A stretch of 64,000 bases of DNA from Yeguia hominis (GTDB lineage: Bacteria > Bacillota > Clostridia > Oscillospirales > Acutalibacteraceae): positions 82,376-146,375 of the forward strand of contig NZ_JACRSN010000007.1 in assembly GCF_014384705.1 (NCBI RefSeq). The letters are read 5' to 3'. Position 1 is the stretch's first letter. Each line of letters begins with the position of its first letter. Under the pieces are notes generated by a model. That model was not told the DNA's origin and ran no database searches. It saw nothing but the letters and a program-made list of their open reading frames with translations. Made by a program: the position numbers and the translations under genes. Below are positions 34,118 to 43,109 of this stretch, piece after piece.

Positions 34118-35106
34118 AATATTCTTAAAATAAGAACAATTTTAATCATATTGTACATGATTTTTTTAAATCTTACAACCCAAAAAGAGACGCGGGCGGA
34201 GAAAAGATTTTCCGCCCGGCCTGTATCACCGAGTCAACCTCTCCGCGTTAGTCAGCCAAACCTCGTCAGTTTTATGATCTAGAACATCAATTTTCCACCA
34301 GCAGCACGCTTTTTGCATTTAGCTTCCATACGATTTCTCTGTCTTGTTCACAAACACATGCCCTGTTTGGAAGAAAAAAACAATCTATGTTTCAAATTTT
34401 TTTGAAGTACAGAGCAGCAGTATTTCCTGTATTTTTCGTACTGCAGAACGCCTCTGCAACCTTTGCAAATTGCAAGGTCAGAGGATATGCGGCGAAACAA
34501 GAAGAACTTGATTTCTTTTTAGCTTTATGATTTATTCAATAAAAATAAAAAATGAAAATTGACATCCGCAAAAAGAATTGATACAATTTAAATATTAAAT
34601 ATCAAAAAAACGCAGAACTTGTAGTAAATAAAACCTTTTTGCTGCAAATCCGAATATTAAAAGCGCCTGACACCAAAGGCTGTACCCTACCTGATATCAA
34701 TTCACGAATACAAGAGACGATTGAATTTCTTTATTAAGGCCCAAAGCAGATGTGTTTTCTAACTGCTGGAGATTGTGAAAATCAGCGTGCCAAGGCTCTC
34801 TGTCATTTTGCGGCTCTACCGGCATTTTTGTAAATTCAGCAGCAAAGCCATCGGCGGCAGCTTTAAAAACTCCGACACGGAAATTGGCATCTAACGCGCA
34901 GGCGATCCGTTTCCAGCCTGTGCCCACATGGAAAACCCCCGAGGCGACTCGGACGCTGTGCAGCACGCACTGGCCGAGTTGCTAAAATGGAGGACTTCTG
35001 AAAATCGGCTGCGGACGTTGCACGGCTTCTGTTTGGAACGCAAGCTGACAAGCACCGCAAATTTACATAGCCAAGGCACTGCTACGAAGTGCAGATGGGA
35101 TGCAAT
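34118..35106. other. about 1 kb without a supported gene
   Basis: AT-rich to 34660. A hairpin (GGGCGG...CCGCCC, 34194-34217) is followed on the minus strand by a T-rich run, so it could terminate minus-strand transcription. From 34697 to 34966 there is an 89-codon open frame on the minus strand (GVFHVGTGWKRIACALDANF), but no start signal or family supports it. The last 150 bases should contain the cas3 promoter; I could not pick one out. Confidence 0.5.
34194..34217 (-). terminator. hairpin, terminator-like on the minus strand
   Basis: Arms GGGCGGA and its partner CCGCCC also allow A-T pairing inside. On the minus strand the hairpin is followed by a run ending TCTCTTTTTG. No gene directly upstream on that strand is intact. 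Confidence 0.4.
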
Positions 35107-37326
35107 ATGGACAAGACGAAAGAATATTATGCAAAATCCAAAAACGCAGAGGGTCACCAGGAAACTGTACAAGCACATTTGCAGAATGTCGCCGATTTGG
35201 CGAAAAAATTTGGAACGTCTTGCGGGCTGGATCCTGCCGCTCGACTGGCAGGACAGACACACGACTTCGGGAAATATACCTTATTGTTTCAGGATGTCAT
35301 CAAGGGCATCCGGACAGGGATCGACCACGCTATGGGCGGCGCTTGCTTCTTAGAAAATGTTTATAAAGGCAGCGCCGGCATTCGCCCCGTGATTGAAGCC
35401 GTCAATGGCCATCACGATGGTCTTGTGACATATGATGCCATTAAACCGGAACTGCACGCCATGGTGGATAAAACCAAAAACGCCCGGGGCAATGACGGAA
35501 AAACGCCGTCCATTGAAAACGTCGACCAACTCAAGGAAGCGGCACGGGCATTCACAGCGGATTTCCCTGATTTCCGTCCGCCGCGGCTTCCCGCTCCGCC
35601 CACTGCCGAATTGGAGTCGATGCTGTATACCCGGATGCTGTTTTCCTGTCTGGTAGATGCGGACTATACGGCCTCCGCACTAAATGACGACGGCGCCTAT
35701 CTGGACCGCGCAGAGGACAATTATTTTGAGCCGCAAATGCTTCTGAAAAAGCTGTATGCCTACCGGGACAACATCAAACAAAAATCCACGGCGGATAGAA
35801 TCCTGAACGCCTATCGGGACGAGGTTTTTGACCAATGCGGAAAAATGGGTGAGAAACCCGAAGGACTCTATACGCTCACAGCCCCTACCGGAACCGGAAA
35901 AACACTCGCGCTGCTGCATTTTGCCTTGCGGCACTGTGCGCAATACGGCAAAAAACGGATTATCATTGTCCTTCCGTTCCTGACGCTGGCCGAACAAAAT
36001 GCGGCAACTTATGCAAAAATTGTTCCCGGCGTTTTGGTGGACCACAGCCAAAGCGACCTGCCGGATAAGGCACGGGAACTGGCCGCCCGGTGGAGCGCAC
36101 CGGTTATCATCACCACTTCCGTTCGTTTTTTTGAATCTCTATTTTCAGACCGGCCTACCGTATGCCGCAAGCTTCACAACATCGCGGACAGTGTTGTGGT
36201 GTTCGACGAGGCGCAAAGTCTGCCTGCCAATCTGACCTCTGCCACACTTCGAACGGTAAACGAGCTGTGCGCCCGATACCACACCACCATGGTGTTCTCT
36301 TCGGCGACGCAGCCGGATTTTTCTGCCCGAAAAGACCTGGATTGGACACCACGGGAGATTCTCCCGGAACACGCAAAAATGTTCAAAGCTTTGCAGCGGG
36401 TGGATGTGGAATGGCGCATCCAGAAAGAAACGCCCTTAGCGTCCATCGCAGCGGAAATGGCTAAGCAGGATAGCGTCTGTACGATTGTCAATCTGCGCCG
36501 CCATGCGCGGGCGGTCGCCAGTGAACTGTCCCGACTCTGCCCAGAAGATACGGTCTTCTTTCTTACAACGGATTTATGCCCGGCCCATCGAAGCAGACAA
36601 ATCCAAACCATTCGCGAGCGGCTGGACAAGAAGCTGCCCTGCCGGGTGGTGGCGACGCAGTGCATCGAGGCCGGGGTAGACCTAGACTTTGGGGCCCTGT
36701 ACCGTGCACTGGCCCCGTTGGACGCCATCGTTCAGGCCGCTGGACGATGCAACCGAAACGGCCGCGACCGGGCGGGTCATATGGTCGTTTTCTGCCCCGA
36801 GGACAGCCGCATGCCCTATCCGGATGAATGGTACAACAATGCTGCAGCGACGGTGCAGGAGATGGAACCGCCTTTTTCGATCCATGACCCGGAGAAGATT
36901 CGGGAATACTACCAGCGGCTGTTTGACGACGCGAAAGACAAGGCGAAGCTGCGAAAAGCCATCGAGGCTCGATCTTTTGCGCAAACAGCAGCGGAGTACA
37001 AGCTGATCGAGAACACCGGCGCGCAAGTCATTGTCCCTTATGCCGGAGCGCAGGAACTGTATGCGCGTATCGCCGAACAGATGCGGACGATGGGGATCAC
37101 CAGTGCGCTGCTGAAGGAGGCCGCCCCCATCACCATGACCTGCTTTGCCAAAAATTTAAATATCTATGCGGAAGAAATCCCCTTTGCCCATCACGGAAAA
37201 AAATCCGTAGGCGATCAAATTTCGGGCAGCCATATCTATCTGCTTCGTCCGCAGTATGAATCCTTCTATTCTGCGGAATTGGGGCTGCATTTGCCTCAAG
37301 AGAATCAATTTGACTCCATATTTTAA
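35107..37326 (+). CDS. cas3: Cas3 nuclease-helicase, type I-C
   Basis: Cas3 is recruited by the Cascade complex to unwind and cut the target strand. The HD nuclease domain is N-terminal: H24, H52-D53 (QTHDFGK) and a later GHHDG. The superfamily 2 helicase has a P-loop TAPTGTGKT near 258, a DEAQ box (VVFDEAQ) near 366, SSAT near 400, and motif VI with QAAGRCNRNG near 540. The length of about 739 residues is normal. ATG 35107 is chosen with GGGA six bases before it; GTG 35089 and ATG 35095 in frame are alternatives. It is separated from cas5c by a hairpin and a new promoter. Confidence 0.93.
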   Translation: MDKTKEYYAKSKNAEGHQETVQAHLQNVADLAKKFGTSCGLDPAARLAGQTHDFGKYTLLFQDVIKGIRTGIDHAMGGACFLENVYKGSAGIRPVIEAVNGHHDGLVTYDAIKPELHAMVDKTKNARGNDGKTPSIENVDQLKEAARAFTADFPDFRPPRLPAPPTAELESMLYTRMLFSCLVDADYTASALNDDGAYLDRAEDNYFEPQMLLKKLYAYRDNIKQKSTADRILNAYRDEVFDQCGKMGEKPEGLYTLTAPTGTGKTLALLHFALRHCAQYGKKRIIIVLPFLTLAEQNAATYAKIVPGVLVDHSQSDLPDKARELAARWSAPVIITTSVRFFESLFSDRPTVCRKLHNIADSVVVFDEAQSLPANLTSATLRTVNELCARYHTTMVFSSATQPDFSARKDLDWTPREILPEHAKMFKALQRVDVEWRIQKETPLASIAAEMAKQDSVCTIVNLRRHARAVASELSRLCPEDTVFFLTTDLCPAHRSRQIQTIRERLDKKLPCRVVATQCIEAGVDLDFGALYRALAPLDAIVQAAGRCNRNGRDRAGHMVVFCPEDSRMPYPDEWYNNAAATVQEMEPPFSIHDPEKIREYYQRLFDDAKDKAKLRKAIEARSFAQTAAEYKLIENTGAQVIVPYAGAQELYARIAEQMRTMGITSALLKEAAPITMTCFAKNLNIYAEEIPFAHHGKKSVGDQISGSHIYLLRPQYESFYSAELGLHLPQENQFDSIF

Positions 37327-37333
37327 TTGCAGC

Positions 37334-37372
37334 AATGCACTAATTATCCAAAAGGCAGATAATTAGTGCATT
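37334..37372. terminator. hairpin after cas3
   Basis: Arms AATGCACTAATTATC and GATAATTAGTGCATT pair perfectly over 15 bases with a 9-base loop, beginning 7 bases after the cas3 stop. ATTATTGT follows. It probably ends or attenuates cas3 transcription. Confidence 0.6.
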
Positions 37373-37386
37373 ATTATTGTAAAAAA

Positions 37387-37418
37387 TGATTGACAAAATG
37401 TAGATTGTCAATCATACT
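37387..37418 (+). promoter_or_regulatory. cas5c-cas2 promoter overlapped by a palindrome
   Basis: TTGACA (37390-37395), 17 bases, then CATACT (37413-37418) form a plausible sigma-A promoter. The inverted repeat TGATTGACAA...TTGTCAATCA (37387-37414) covers the -35 and the spacer, an arrangement suited to a dimeric repressor. The inference is that the Cascade and adaptation genes are controlled separately from cas3. Confidence 0.6.
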
Positions 37419-37530
37419 GTTATTATGGCTAATTTAGCCGACGGGTAGAAAAATTAATAGAAAAAAGGATCAAATTATTTGTCTGCTCTGTTCTCTAAAT
37501 GAGGCAGAGCACACAAATCATGGAGGTGAA

Positions 37531-38184
37531 TTGTATTTGAGAGAAATCAACATTGAGGTTTGGGGAGACTTTGCCTGTTTCTCAATGCCCTTCGCACGGG
37601 TGGAAAGGCTGACTTACCCATTCCCCACCCCCTCTGCTGCCAGAGGAGTCCTCTCCGCGCTTTATCTTAAGCCGAAGGAGTTTCGCTGGCAAATCAATCG
37701 CATTGAGGTGCTGCATCCCATCCGTTACATCAATTTCAAGCGCAATGAGGTCAAGTGCACCGTTGGTTCAGAGCCCATCTTCACGGATGAGGAACGAACC
37801 CAGCGGCAAACGACCGCTTTGCAGAATGTGCGCTATCGGATTGCAGTATCCATTGTGCCCCGCCCGGCCTTTACGGGGAAAGAGGCGCAATTGTACGAGC
37901 AAGCCCTGCGGCGCATCCGCGGAGGAAAATGCTATTTTCAGCCGTCGCTGGGGCTGCGGGAGTTTGCCTGCTATTTTGAGGAAAGCGACGGCACACGCCC
38001 GCCCATCCAGGCGTCTTTGGACGCGGGACTGATGGTTTACGACCTGTTTACACCGGAGGATGTGGCGGTCACCAAAAAAACAAAAATCCAAATGTCCCTG
38101 TTCCACGCAGTCATGAAAGACGGCGTCATTTTGATTCCGCCCTATGACAGCCCGGAGGTTTTGAAGGGAGGCAGCCTATGCTGA
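37531..38184 (+). CDS. cas5c: Cas5c, pre-crRNA processing subunit, type I-C
   Basis: 217 residues starting at TTG 37531 after GGAGGTG; TTG 37537 is equally possible, and the upstream ATG runs into a stop. Family features: N-terminal INIEVWGDFACFSMPFARVE, the PTPSAARGVLSALYLKP block, and LGLREFACYFE near the middle. In type I-C systems Cas5c cleaves the pre-crRNA in place of Cas6, which is absent here. It overlaps cas8c by 7 bases. First gene of the second cas transcript. Confidence 0.92.
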   Translation: MYLREINIEVWGDFACFSMPFARVERLTYPFPTPSAARGVLSALYLKPKEFRWQINRIEVLHPIRYINFKRNEVKCTVGSEPIFTDEERTQRQTTALQNVRYRIAVSIVPRPAFTGKEAQLYEQALRRIRGGKCYFQPSLGLREFACYFEESDGTRPPIQASLDAGLMVYDLFTPEDVAVTKKTKIQMSLFHAVMKDGVILIPPYDSPEVLKGGSLC

Positions 38185-39953
38185 AAGCGCTCTATGACTA
38201 CGGGGTGCGCCGCCAGTTGGCGCTGCCGCCAGGGTTTGTAGAAAAAACCGTCAAAGCCTACATTTCTCTCTCTGAAAATGACGACCAGTTCCATATTTAT
38301 CTGGGAGACAGCGAGCCCGTCCCCTGCCCAGACATCGGCAGTCTGGCTAACGGCAGGAACAAGAGCAATGTCTTGGTGGAAAAGCGCTCTGTTGTGATTC
38401 CTGAAGGCCCCAGCGACAAGCATGCTTTTTTCCTGACAACACTCCGCGACGCAGCGGAAGCAGAGCCCCTGCTGAAAACCTGCGTCCATGCATTGGAAAC
38501 CCCAGAGACCGCAGCGGCCATCCGAACGGAATTAGACCGGGCGAAAATTAAGCCGGGAGATCGCATTTCCTTCCGGGTCAATGGGCAATCTGTGCTTCGG
38601 TCTGAACAGATCCGCCATTGGTGGCAGGAATACCGAAAGCAGTTTTCCGGTGGAGAGGAGCGACCCTCAGCGCTGTGTCTGATCACCGGCGAGCCGACGG
38701 TACCCATGATCACCACCACACCCATACAAGGATTGCGGGTGGTCGGAGGCCACGCAAGCGGAGATGCACTGATCTGCTTCGACAAAACGGCCTTTTGCTC
38801 TTACAACCAGAAAAAAGCGGCCAACGCTCCGATCTCCGAGGCTGCTTTCTGCGTGGTAAAGGCGGCGCTGGACGACCTGCTCAAGGATGCGCCCATCCTG
38901 GCAGGCATGAAGTTCGTCCACTGGTTTGACCGGGAGATCGTTCCGGAGGAGGACCCGCTCCGCACCATTGATCTCGGATTCGAACCGCCGGAAGAAGAGG
39001 AAAAAGCCCCCATCAATCTGTTTGAGAGGCGGCGCAGCGCAAACAAGGTTCCCGAAAGCGTCTATTCCGGACAGGCTGCCCCCGATTTGGACAGCGCATC
39101 CTATTACATCTTGCTGCTGAGCGGTGTAAACGGCCGCATCATGATCCGCAAGTATGACCGGGGCAACTACGCCGATTTGCGCCGCAGCCTACAGCTGTGG
39201 TATGACGATCTGGCACTGACCAATCAAAGCGGCACCGGAAACATCCGGCCCGCAAAACTGACCGCGCGTCTGCTTCGCCTTTTGAAATTCCAAAAAAACG
39301 ACAGCCGGCCTTTTGACAGGCTGTCGAAGGAGCTGGCCGGGGTCACGCCGACAGTGATCCAGGCTATTCTGTCAGGCGGACGTCTGCCGGATGCTATTGC
39401 AGCAAAGGCCTTAGCCTATATCCGTTCCGAGCTGCTGGCAAACGACGACATCGGCACCCAAAGCACCCAAAATAACCTGCCCAACAGTCTGGCCTGTCAA
39501 TGGCTGAAGGTTTGGCTGCTGCGCAAAAACCGAATCTATCATCAGGAGGTACCGATCTTGGAAGAATATAATTTCAACCTTTCCAACGCCGCCTATCACT
39601 GCGGCGGATTGATGGCTATTTATGCAGCCATCCAGAAAAAGGCCATGCCCGATGTCAACACCGGAATTGTGGAGCGGTATTATGCCTCCGCCATTCAAAT
39701 GCCTGCACTGGTCATCGGCCAACTCAGCAGCCGTTCCAATCACCATTTAGAAAAGATAGAGAACAACCGGCTTGCCGAGAAGTACCGGGAAAAACTGCAG
39801 GAAGTCTCCGTTGCCCTGGGGACAGATATCCCTGCCACGCTGGACCTGGAGCAGCAGTCCTATTTTGCCCTGGGCTACTATCAGATGGGCGCAAAACTCA
39901 ATCAGGAGAAGATTCAAAACGCTGCCGCTAAAGAAAAGGCGGCTGAAGAATAA
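38178..39953 (+). CDS. cas8c: Cas8c (Csd1), large Cascade subunit, type I-C
   Basis: ATG 38178 after GGGAGG, overlapping cas5c. 591 residues, usual for Csd1. It starts MLKALYDYGVRRQLALPPGF. It has LCLITGEPTVPMITTTPIQG and FDKTAFCSYNQKKAANAPIS in the middle, and a C-terminal helical part (YFALGYYQMGAKLNQEKI). Cas8c recognises the PAM and the non-target strand in Cascade. It is co-transcribed with cas5c and cas7c. Confidence 0.93.
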   Translation: MLKALYDYGVRRQLALPPGFVEKTVKAYISLSENDDQFHIYLGDSEPVPCPDIGSLANGRNKSNVLVEKRSVVIPEGPSDKHAFFLTTLRDAAEAEPLLKTCVHALETPETAAAIRTELDRAKIKPGDRISFRVNGQSVLRSEQIRHWWQEYRKQFSGGEERPSALCLITGEPTVPMITTTPIQGLRVVGGHASGDALICFDKTAFCSYNQKKAANAPISEAAFCVVKAALDDLLKDAPILAGMKFVHWFDREIVPEEDPLRTIDLGFEPPEEEEKAPINLFERRRSANKVPESVYSGQAAPDLDSASYYILLLSGVNGRIMIRKYDRGNYADLRRSLQLWYDDLALTNQSGTGNIRPAKLTARLLRLLKFQKNDSRPFDRLSKELAGVTPTVIQAILSGGRLPDAIAAKALAYIRSELLANDDIGTQSTQNNLPNSLACQWLKVWLLRKNRIYHQEVPILEEYNFNLSNAAYHCGGLMAIYAAIQKKAMPDVNTGIVERYYASAIQMPALVIGQLSSRSNHHLEKIENNRLAEKYREKLQEVSVALGTDIPATLDLEQQSYFALGYYQMGAKLNQEKIQNAAAKEKAAEE

Positions 39954-39967
39954 GAGGAGGGCATATC

Positions 39968-40966
39968 ATGGCTATTCAGAACAGATACGAATTCCTGTAT
40001 TATATCGCGTGCACCAACTGCAACCCAAATGGCGATCCTGACATGGGCAATATGCCCCGGATTGATCCCCAGACCATGCAGGGGTTCATCACCGATGCCG
40101 CTACTAAGCGCCGCATCCGCAACTATGTGGAGCTCGCCCACCGGGGTGAACCCGGCATGAACATCATCATCCAACAGGCCACCAACATCAACCGCCATAT
40201 TGCCGAGGCTAAGCGGGCCGCCGGTGTGGAGAATTGCGCCAAGGCCAAGGAGGCTGTTTACGCAGGCAGGCAAAAAGCCTGCGAGCTCTTCTACGATGTG
40301 CGCACTTTCGGCGCGGTCATGTCCACAGGTCCCAATGCCGGACAGGTGCGAGGCCCTGTACAGATCACCTATGGAAAAAGCCTGGATCCCGTCCTTCCGC
40401 TGGATATTTCCATCACACGCATGGCGGTTGCGGACAAGATAAAGGATGACGCCACCGTAGAAGACTATAAAGCCTGGGAAGATGCCCAGTCGGAGGATAA
40501 GCTCCGCACCATGGGCCGCAAGCAGATCATCCCATTTGGTCTGTACGAGGTTCGTGGATTCGTAAGCGCCAATCTGGCCGAGGAAACAGGATTTGACCAA
40601 GCGGATCTCAATATCCTTTTTGAGGCTATTTTGAACATGTATGAGCATGACCACTCCGCCAGTAAGGGCGAGATGGCCGTGGTTTCTCCGCTGATTATTT
40701 TTAAGCACATCGGTACGGATAGTGACGCGGCTCAGAGGGTTCGCCAAGCAAAGCTGGGCTGCGCCCCAGCCCACAAGCTTTTTGATCTGGTGAAGGTCGT
40801 CAAAAAGGACAACGTGTCTTATCCCCGAAGCTATCGAGATTACACCGCCGTGATTTCCCTGGACAAGGTGCCCAAAGGCGTGCAGGTGGGCTTCAAGCCC
40901 AGCGCTTTTGAGCCGGTAGTTTGGGATGCACTTCCCGCAGACGAAGACTGGTTCCGCCATGGATGA
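39968..40966 (+). CDS. cas7c: Cas7c (Csd2), crRNA backbone subunit, type I-C
   Basis: ATG 39968 with GAGGAGGG upstream. 332 residues. It starts MAIQNRYEFLYYIACTNCNP and continues NGDPDMGNMPRIDPQTMQGF, the typical Csd2 opening. FYDVRTFGAVMSTG (RAMP-type core) and SPLIIFKHIGTDSDAAQRVR follow. Several copies bind along the crRNA. It is slightly longer than many homologues. It overlaps cas4 by 8 bases. Confidence 0.93.
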   Translation: MAIQNRYEFLYYIACTNCNPNGDPDMGNMPRIDPQTMQGFITDAATKRRIRNYVELAHRGEPGMNIIIQQATNINRHIAEAKRAAGVENCAKAKEAVYAGRQKACELFYDVRTFGAVMSTGPNAGQVRGPVQITYGKSLDPVLPLDISITRMAVADKIKDDATVEDYKAWEDAQSEDKLRTMGRKQIIPFGLYEVRGFVSANLAEETGFDQADLNILFEAILNMYEHDHSASKGEMAVVSPLIIFKHIGTDSDAAQRVRQAKLGCAPAHKLFDLVKVVKKDNVSYPRSYRDYTAVISLDKVPKGVQVGFKPSAFEPVVWDALPADEDWFRHG

Positions 40967-41621
40967 TCACGATCCGATCTCCCTTTCTCTGCTGTCCCAA
41001 GCCGGATTTTGCCTGCGGCGGGCTGCGCTGCTGACCAACGAGCAAGTCTGGTTAGAAAACGCAGACACCGCCAAAGGCCGGGCCGAGCACGAGCAGGTTC
41101 ACACCCAGCGGATCGAGCGCCGGGGAAACTCCGCAAAGCTGTATGAATTTCCTGTTTTTTCCCAGGTTTTGGGGATCGCCGGAAAATGTGACTGCATCGA
41201 GGCAGAAGCCGCCCCCCAAGGATGCCGGATAACCGCACTGGATTTTCCAGTGCGGCTATATCCCGTTGAATATAAGCACGGGCGACTCCGGTCGGAACGG
41301 GAATATGAAATACAGCTTTGTGCGCAGGCCATGTGCCTGGAGGAGATGTTTCAGACACAGATTCCGGAGGGAGCCATCTACTATATTACCTCCCACCGCC
41401 GATACCCGGTTTCCTTTACGGCGGAGCTGCGCAAACTGGTAAAAACGACGATTCAAAAAATTGAATTGCTCCGCCGCAGTTTTTCCATTCCGCCGGCAGA
41501 GTACGGCGCAAAGTGCAGGGCCTGTTCCCTGCAGGAGCACTGTTTGCCCGATGTACAGCGCTCTGCTTTGGGATATTGTACCCAGCTCCGCAAAGAGGCG
41601 ATGGAGGATGACGAACTATGA
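40959..41621 (+). CDS. cas4: Cas4 exonuclease
   Basis: ATG 40959 inside the end of cas7c is chosen, giving 220 residues (MDDHDPISLSLLSQAGFCLR). An earlier in-frame start at 40926 would overlap more. Cas4 carries an Fe-S cluster held by an N-terminal Cys (FCLRRAAL) and three C-terminal Cys (KCRACSLQEHC). The RecB-type nuclease core shows VEYKHGRL and a downstream Gln (YEIQLCAQAMCLEE). It trims prespacers and selects the PAM with Cas1-Cas2. It overlaps cas1 by 4 bases. Confidence 0.92.
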   Translation: MDDHDPISLSLLSQAGFCLRRAALLTNEQVWLENADTAKGRAEHEQVHTQRIERRGNSAKLYEFPVFSQVLGIAGKCDCIEAEAAPQGCRITALDFPVRLYPVEYKHGRLRSEREYEIQLCAQAMCLEEMFQTQIPEGAIYYITSHRRYPVSFTAELRKLVKTTIQKIELLRRSFSIPPAEYGAKCRACSLQEHCLPDVQRSALGYCTQLRKEAMEDDEL

Positions 41622-42643
41622 AAAAGCTGCTGGAAACCCTGTATATCACGACTCCGGAGAGCTACCTATTTGAGCGAAATGGAAATATCTGCATTTCCAT
41701 CGGCGGCACAGAAAAGGCCTCTGTTCCCATCTCCCAGGTAAGCTCCATTGTTCTGTTCGGGAAAAATACACTTTCCACAGCGCTGCTGTCTTTCTGCTCA
41801 AAAAACGATGTGACCATTACTTTTCTCAGCGAAAACGGCTTTTTTCTGGGACGAGTATGCGGCCCGGTCAGCGGAAATGTGTTGCTGCGAAAGCGACAAT
41901 ATGAAAGCCTGGCGGATGCAGATTTTGCAAGCCGATTTGTCAGAGATCTATTGTTTTGCAAGATCCGAAACAGCAAGGCCGTGCTGATGCGGCACGCCCG
42001 TTCCGCCTCTGATGCATCGGTAAGGCACGCCCTCTCTGATGCCGTGTCCGCCTTGACTGACATCGCTCAAAAGTTGGATTCCTGCACGGACATCGATGCC
42101 ATGCGAGGACTGGAGGGTGCTGCAGCATCGGTCTATTTCTCCCAGTTTGACGAATTACTCTCCAGTCCAAAGGGGTATCGTTTCACTGTGAGAAGCCGAC
42201 GACCTCCAATGAACGAAGTCAACGCGGTGCTATCCTTTGTCTATACACTGCTGGCCCATGATGTTCGTTCTTCTATGGAGGCCGTGGGGCTGGATCCCGC
42301 CGCCGGATACCTGCACACACTCCGTCCGGGACGTCCATCCTTCGCCCTGGATTTGATGGAAGAACTTCGGGCCGCGCTCTGTGACCGGATGGTCATTTCG
42401 ATGTTTAACAAGGACCAATTTCAGGCGCAGGATTTCAGCACGGACTTTGAGGCCGTGTACCTCAGTGAGAGAGGACGGCGAAAGGTTCTGGAACAATGGC
42501 GCAATAGAAAACGGGAGTCCATCCAGCACCCGTTTTTAAAGGAAAAAATCCCCATTGGGATGATCCCTTATGCACAATCCATGCTGTTCGCCCGTGTTCT
42601 GCGTGGAGATCTGGATCGATACCCACCGTTTATGTGGAGGTAA
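41618..42643 (+). CDS. cas1: Cas1 integrase, type I-C
   Basis: ATG 41618 overlaps the cas4 stop. 341 residues with an N-terminal beta domain (YLFERNGNICISIGGTEKAS, VSSIVLFGKNTLST) and an alpha-helical catalytic domain. The active site includes the Glu of GLEGAAASVYFSQFDELL, the His of AGYLHTLRPGRPSFALDLME, and the Asp/Glu that follow. Cas1 with Cas2 inserts new spacers at the leader end. Confidence 0.94.
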   Translation: MKKLLETLYITTPESYLFERNGNICISIGGTEKASVPISQVSSIVLFGKNTLSTALLSFCSKNDVTITFLSENGFFLGRVCGPVSGNVLLRKRQYESLADADFASRFVRDLLFCKIRNSKAVLMRHARSASDASVRHALSDAVSALTDIAQKLDSCTDIDAMRGLEGAAASVYFSQFDELLSSPKGYRFTVRSRRPPMNEVNAVLSFVYTLLAHDVRSSMEAVGLDPAAGYLHTLRPGRPSFALDLMEELRAALCDRMVISMFNKDQFQAQDFSTDFEAVYLSERGRRKVLEQWRNRKRESIQHPFLKEKIPIGMIPYAQSMLFARVLRGDLDRYPPFMWR

Positions 42644-42649
42644 TGGCGT

Positions 42650-42940
42650 ATGATGCTGGTCGTAACCTATGATGTGGATACATCGAATACCGCCGGACAG
42701 AAGCGTCTGCGTAAGGTCGCAAAGATTTGTGAGCGCCACGGGATGCGCGTGCAAAACTCTGTATTTGAGGTGCTTGTGGATGCAGCGCAACTGGTTTCTT
42801 TGAAGAATGAGCTGAAAAAAGCCATTGATATGACACAGGATTCCGTTCGGTTCTATCGATTGGGCAACTCCTATGAAAATCGTATCGAAACCATGGGTAA
42901 AAAGCCTCTCGTAGAAGCCGGAAGCCCACTAATTTTTTAG
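42650..42940 (+). CDS. cas2: Cas2 adaptation protein
   Basis: ATG 42650, 6 bases after cas1. 96 residues with the ferredoxin-like pattern MLVVTYDVDTSNTAGQKRLR (conserved Asp of YDVD), then HGMRVQNSVFEVLVD. It is the structural partner of Cas1. The last gene before the leader and array. Confidence 0.94.
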   Translation: MMLVVTYDVDTSNTAGQKRLRKVAKICERHGMRVQNSVFEVLVDAAQLVSLKNELKKAIDMTQDSVRFYRLGNSYENRIETMGKKPLVEAGSPLIF

Positions 42941-43109
42941 CGCCGCCCTCTCCCAAACACAATTTCACGGGAGATTGGCGCAAATGTTCTCAGCGATTCA
43001 CGCAGTTTTTCGTGGCACCATCCGGTTGTGCGGAAAAGTTCCGAGAAAAGCCGTGTGATTTTTGGGGAATTCGCCGCAAAAGCTGACACTGATTTTGTGA
43101 TGAATTGCC
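42941..43109 (+). promoter_or_regulatory. CRISPR leader
   Basis: 169 bases between cas2 and the first repeat with no coding sequence. The degenerate repeat lies at the far end of the array, so this is the leader side where new spacers enter. A clear promoter was not identified; TTTTTCGTGG and GATTTTTGGGG are AT-containing stretches within a mixed sequence. Confidence 0.6.

Noticed and set aside
34697..34966. 89-codon minus-strand frame upstream of cas3
   Set aside because: No start signal, no recognised domain and no partner gene. Kept only as a remark on the intergenic stretch.
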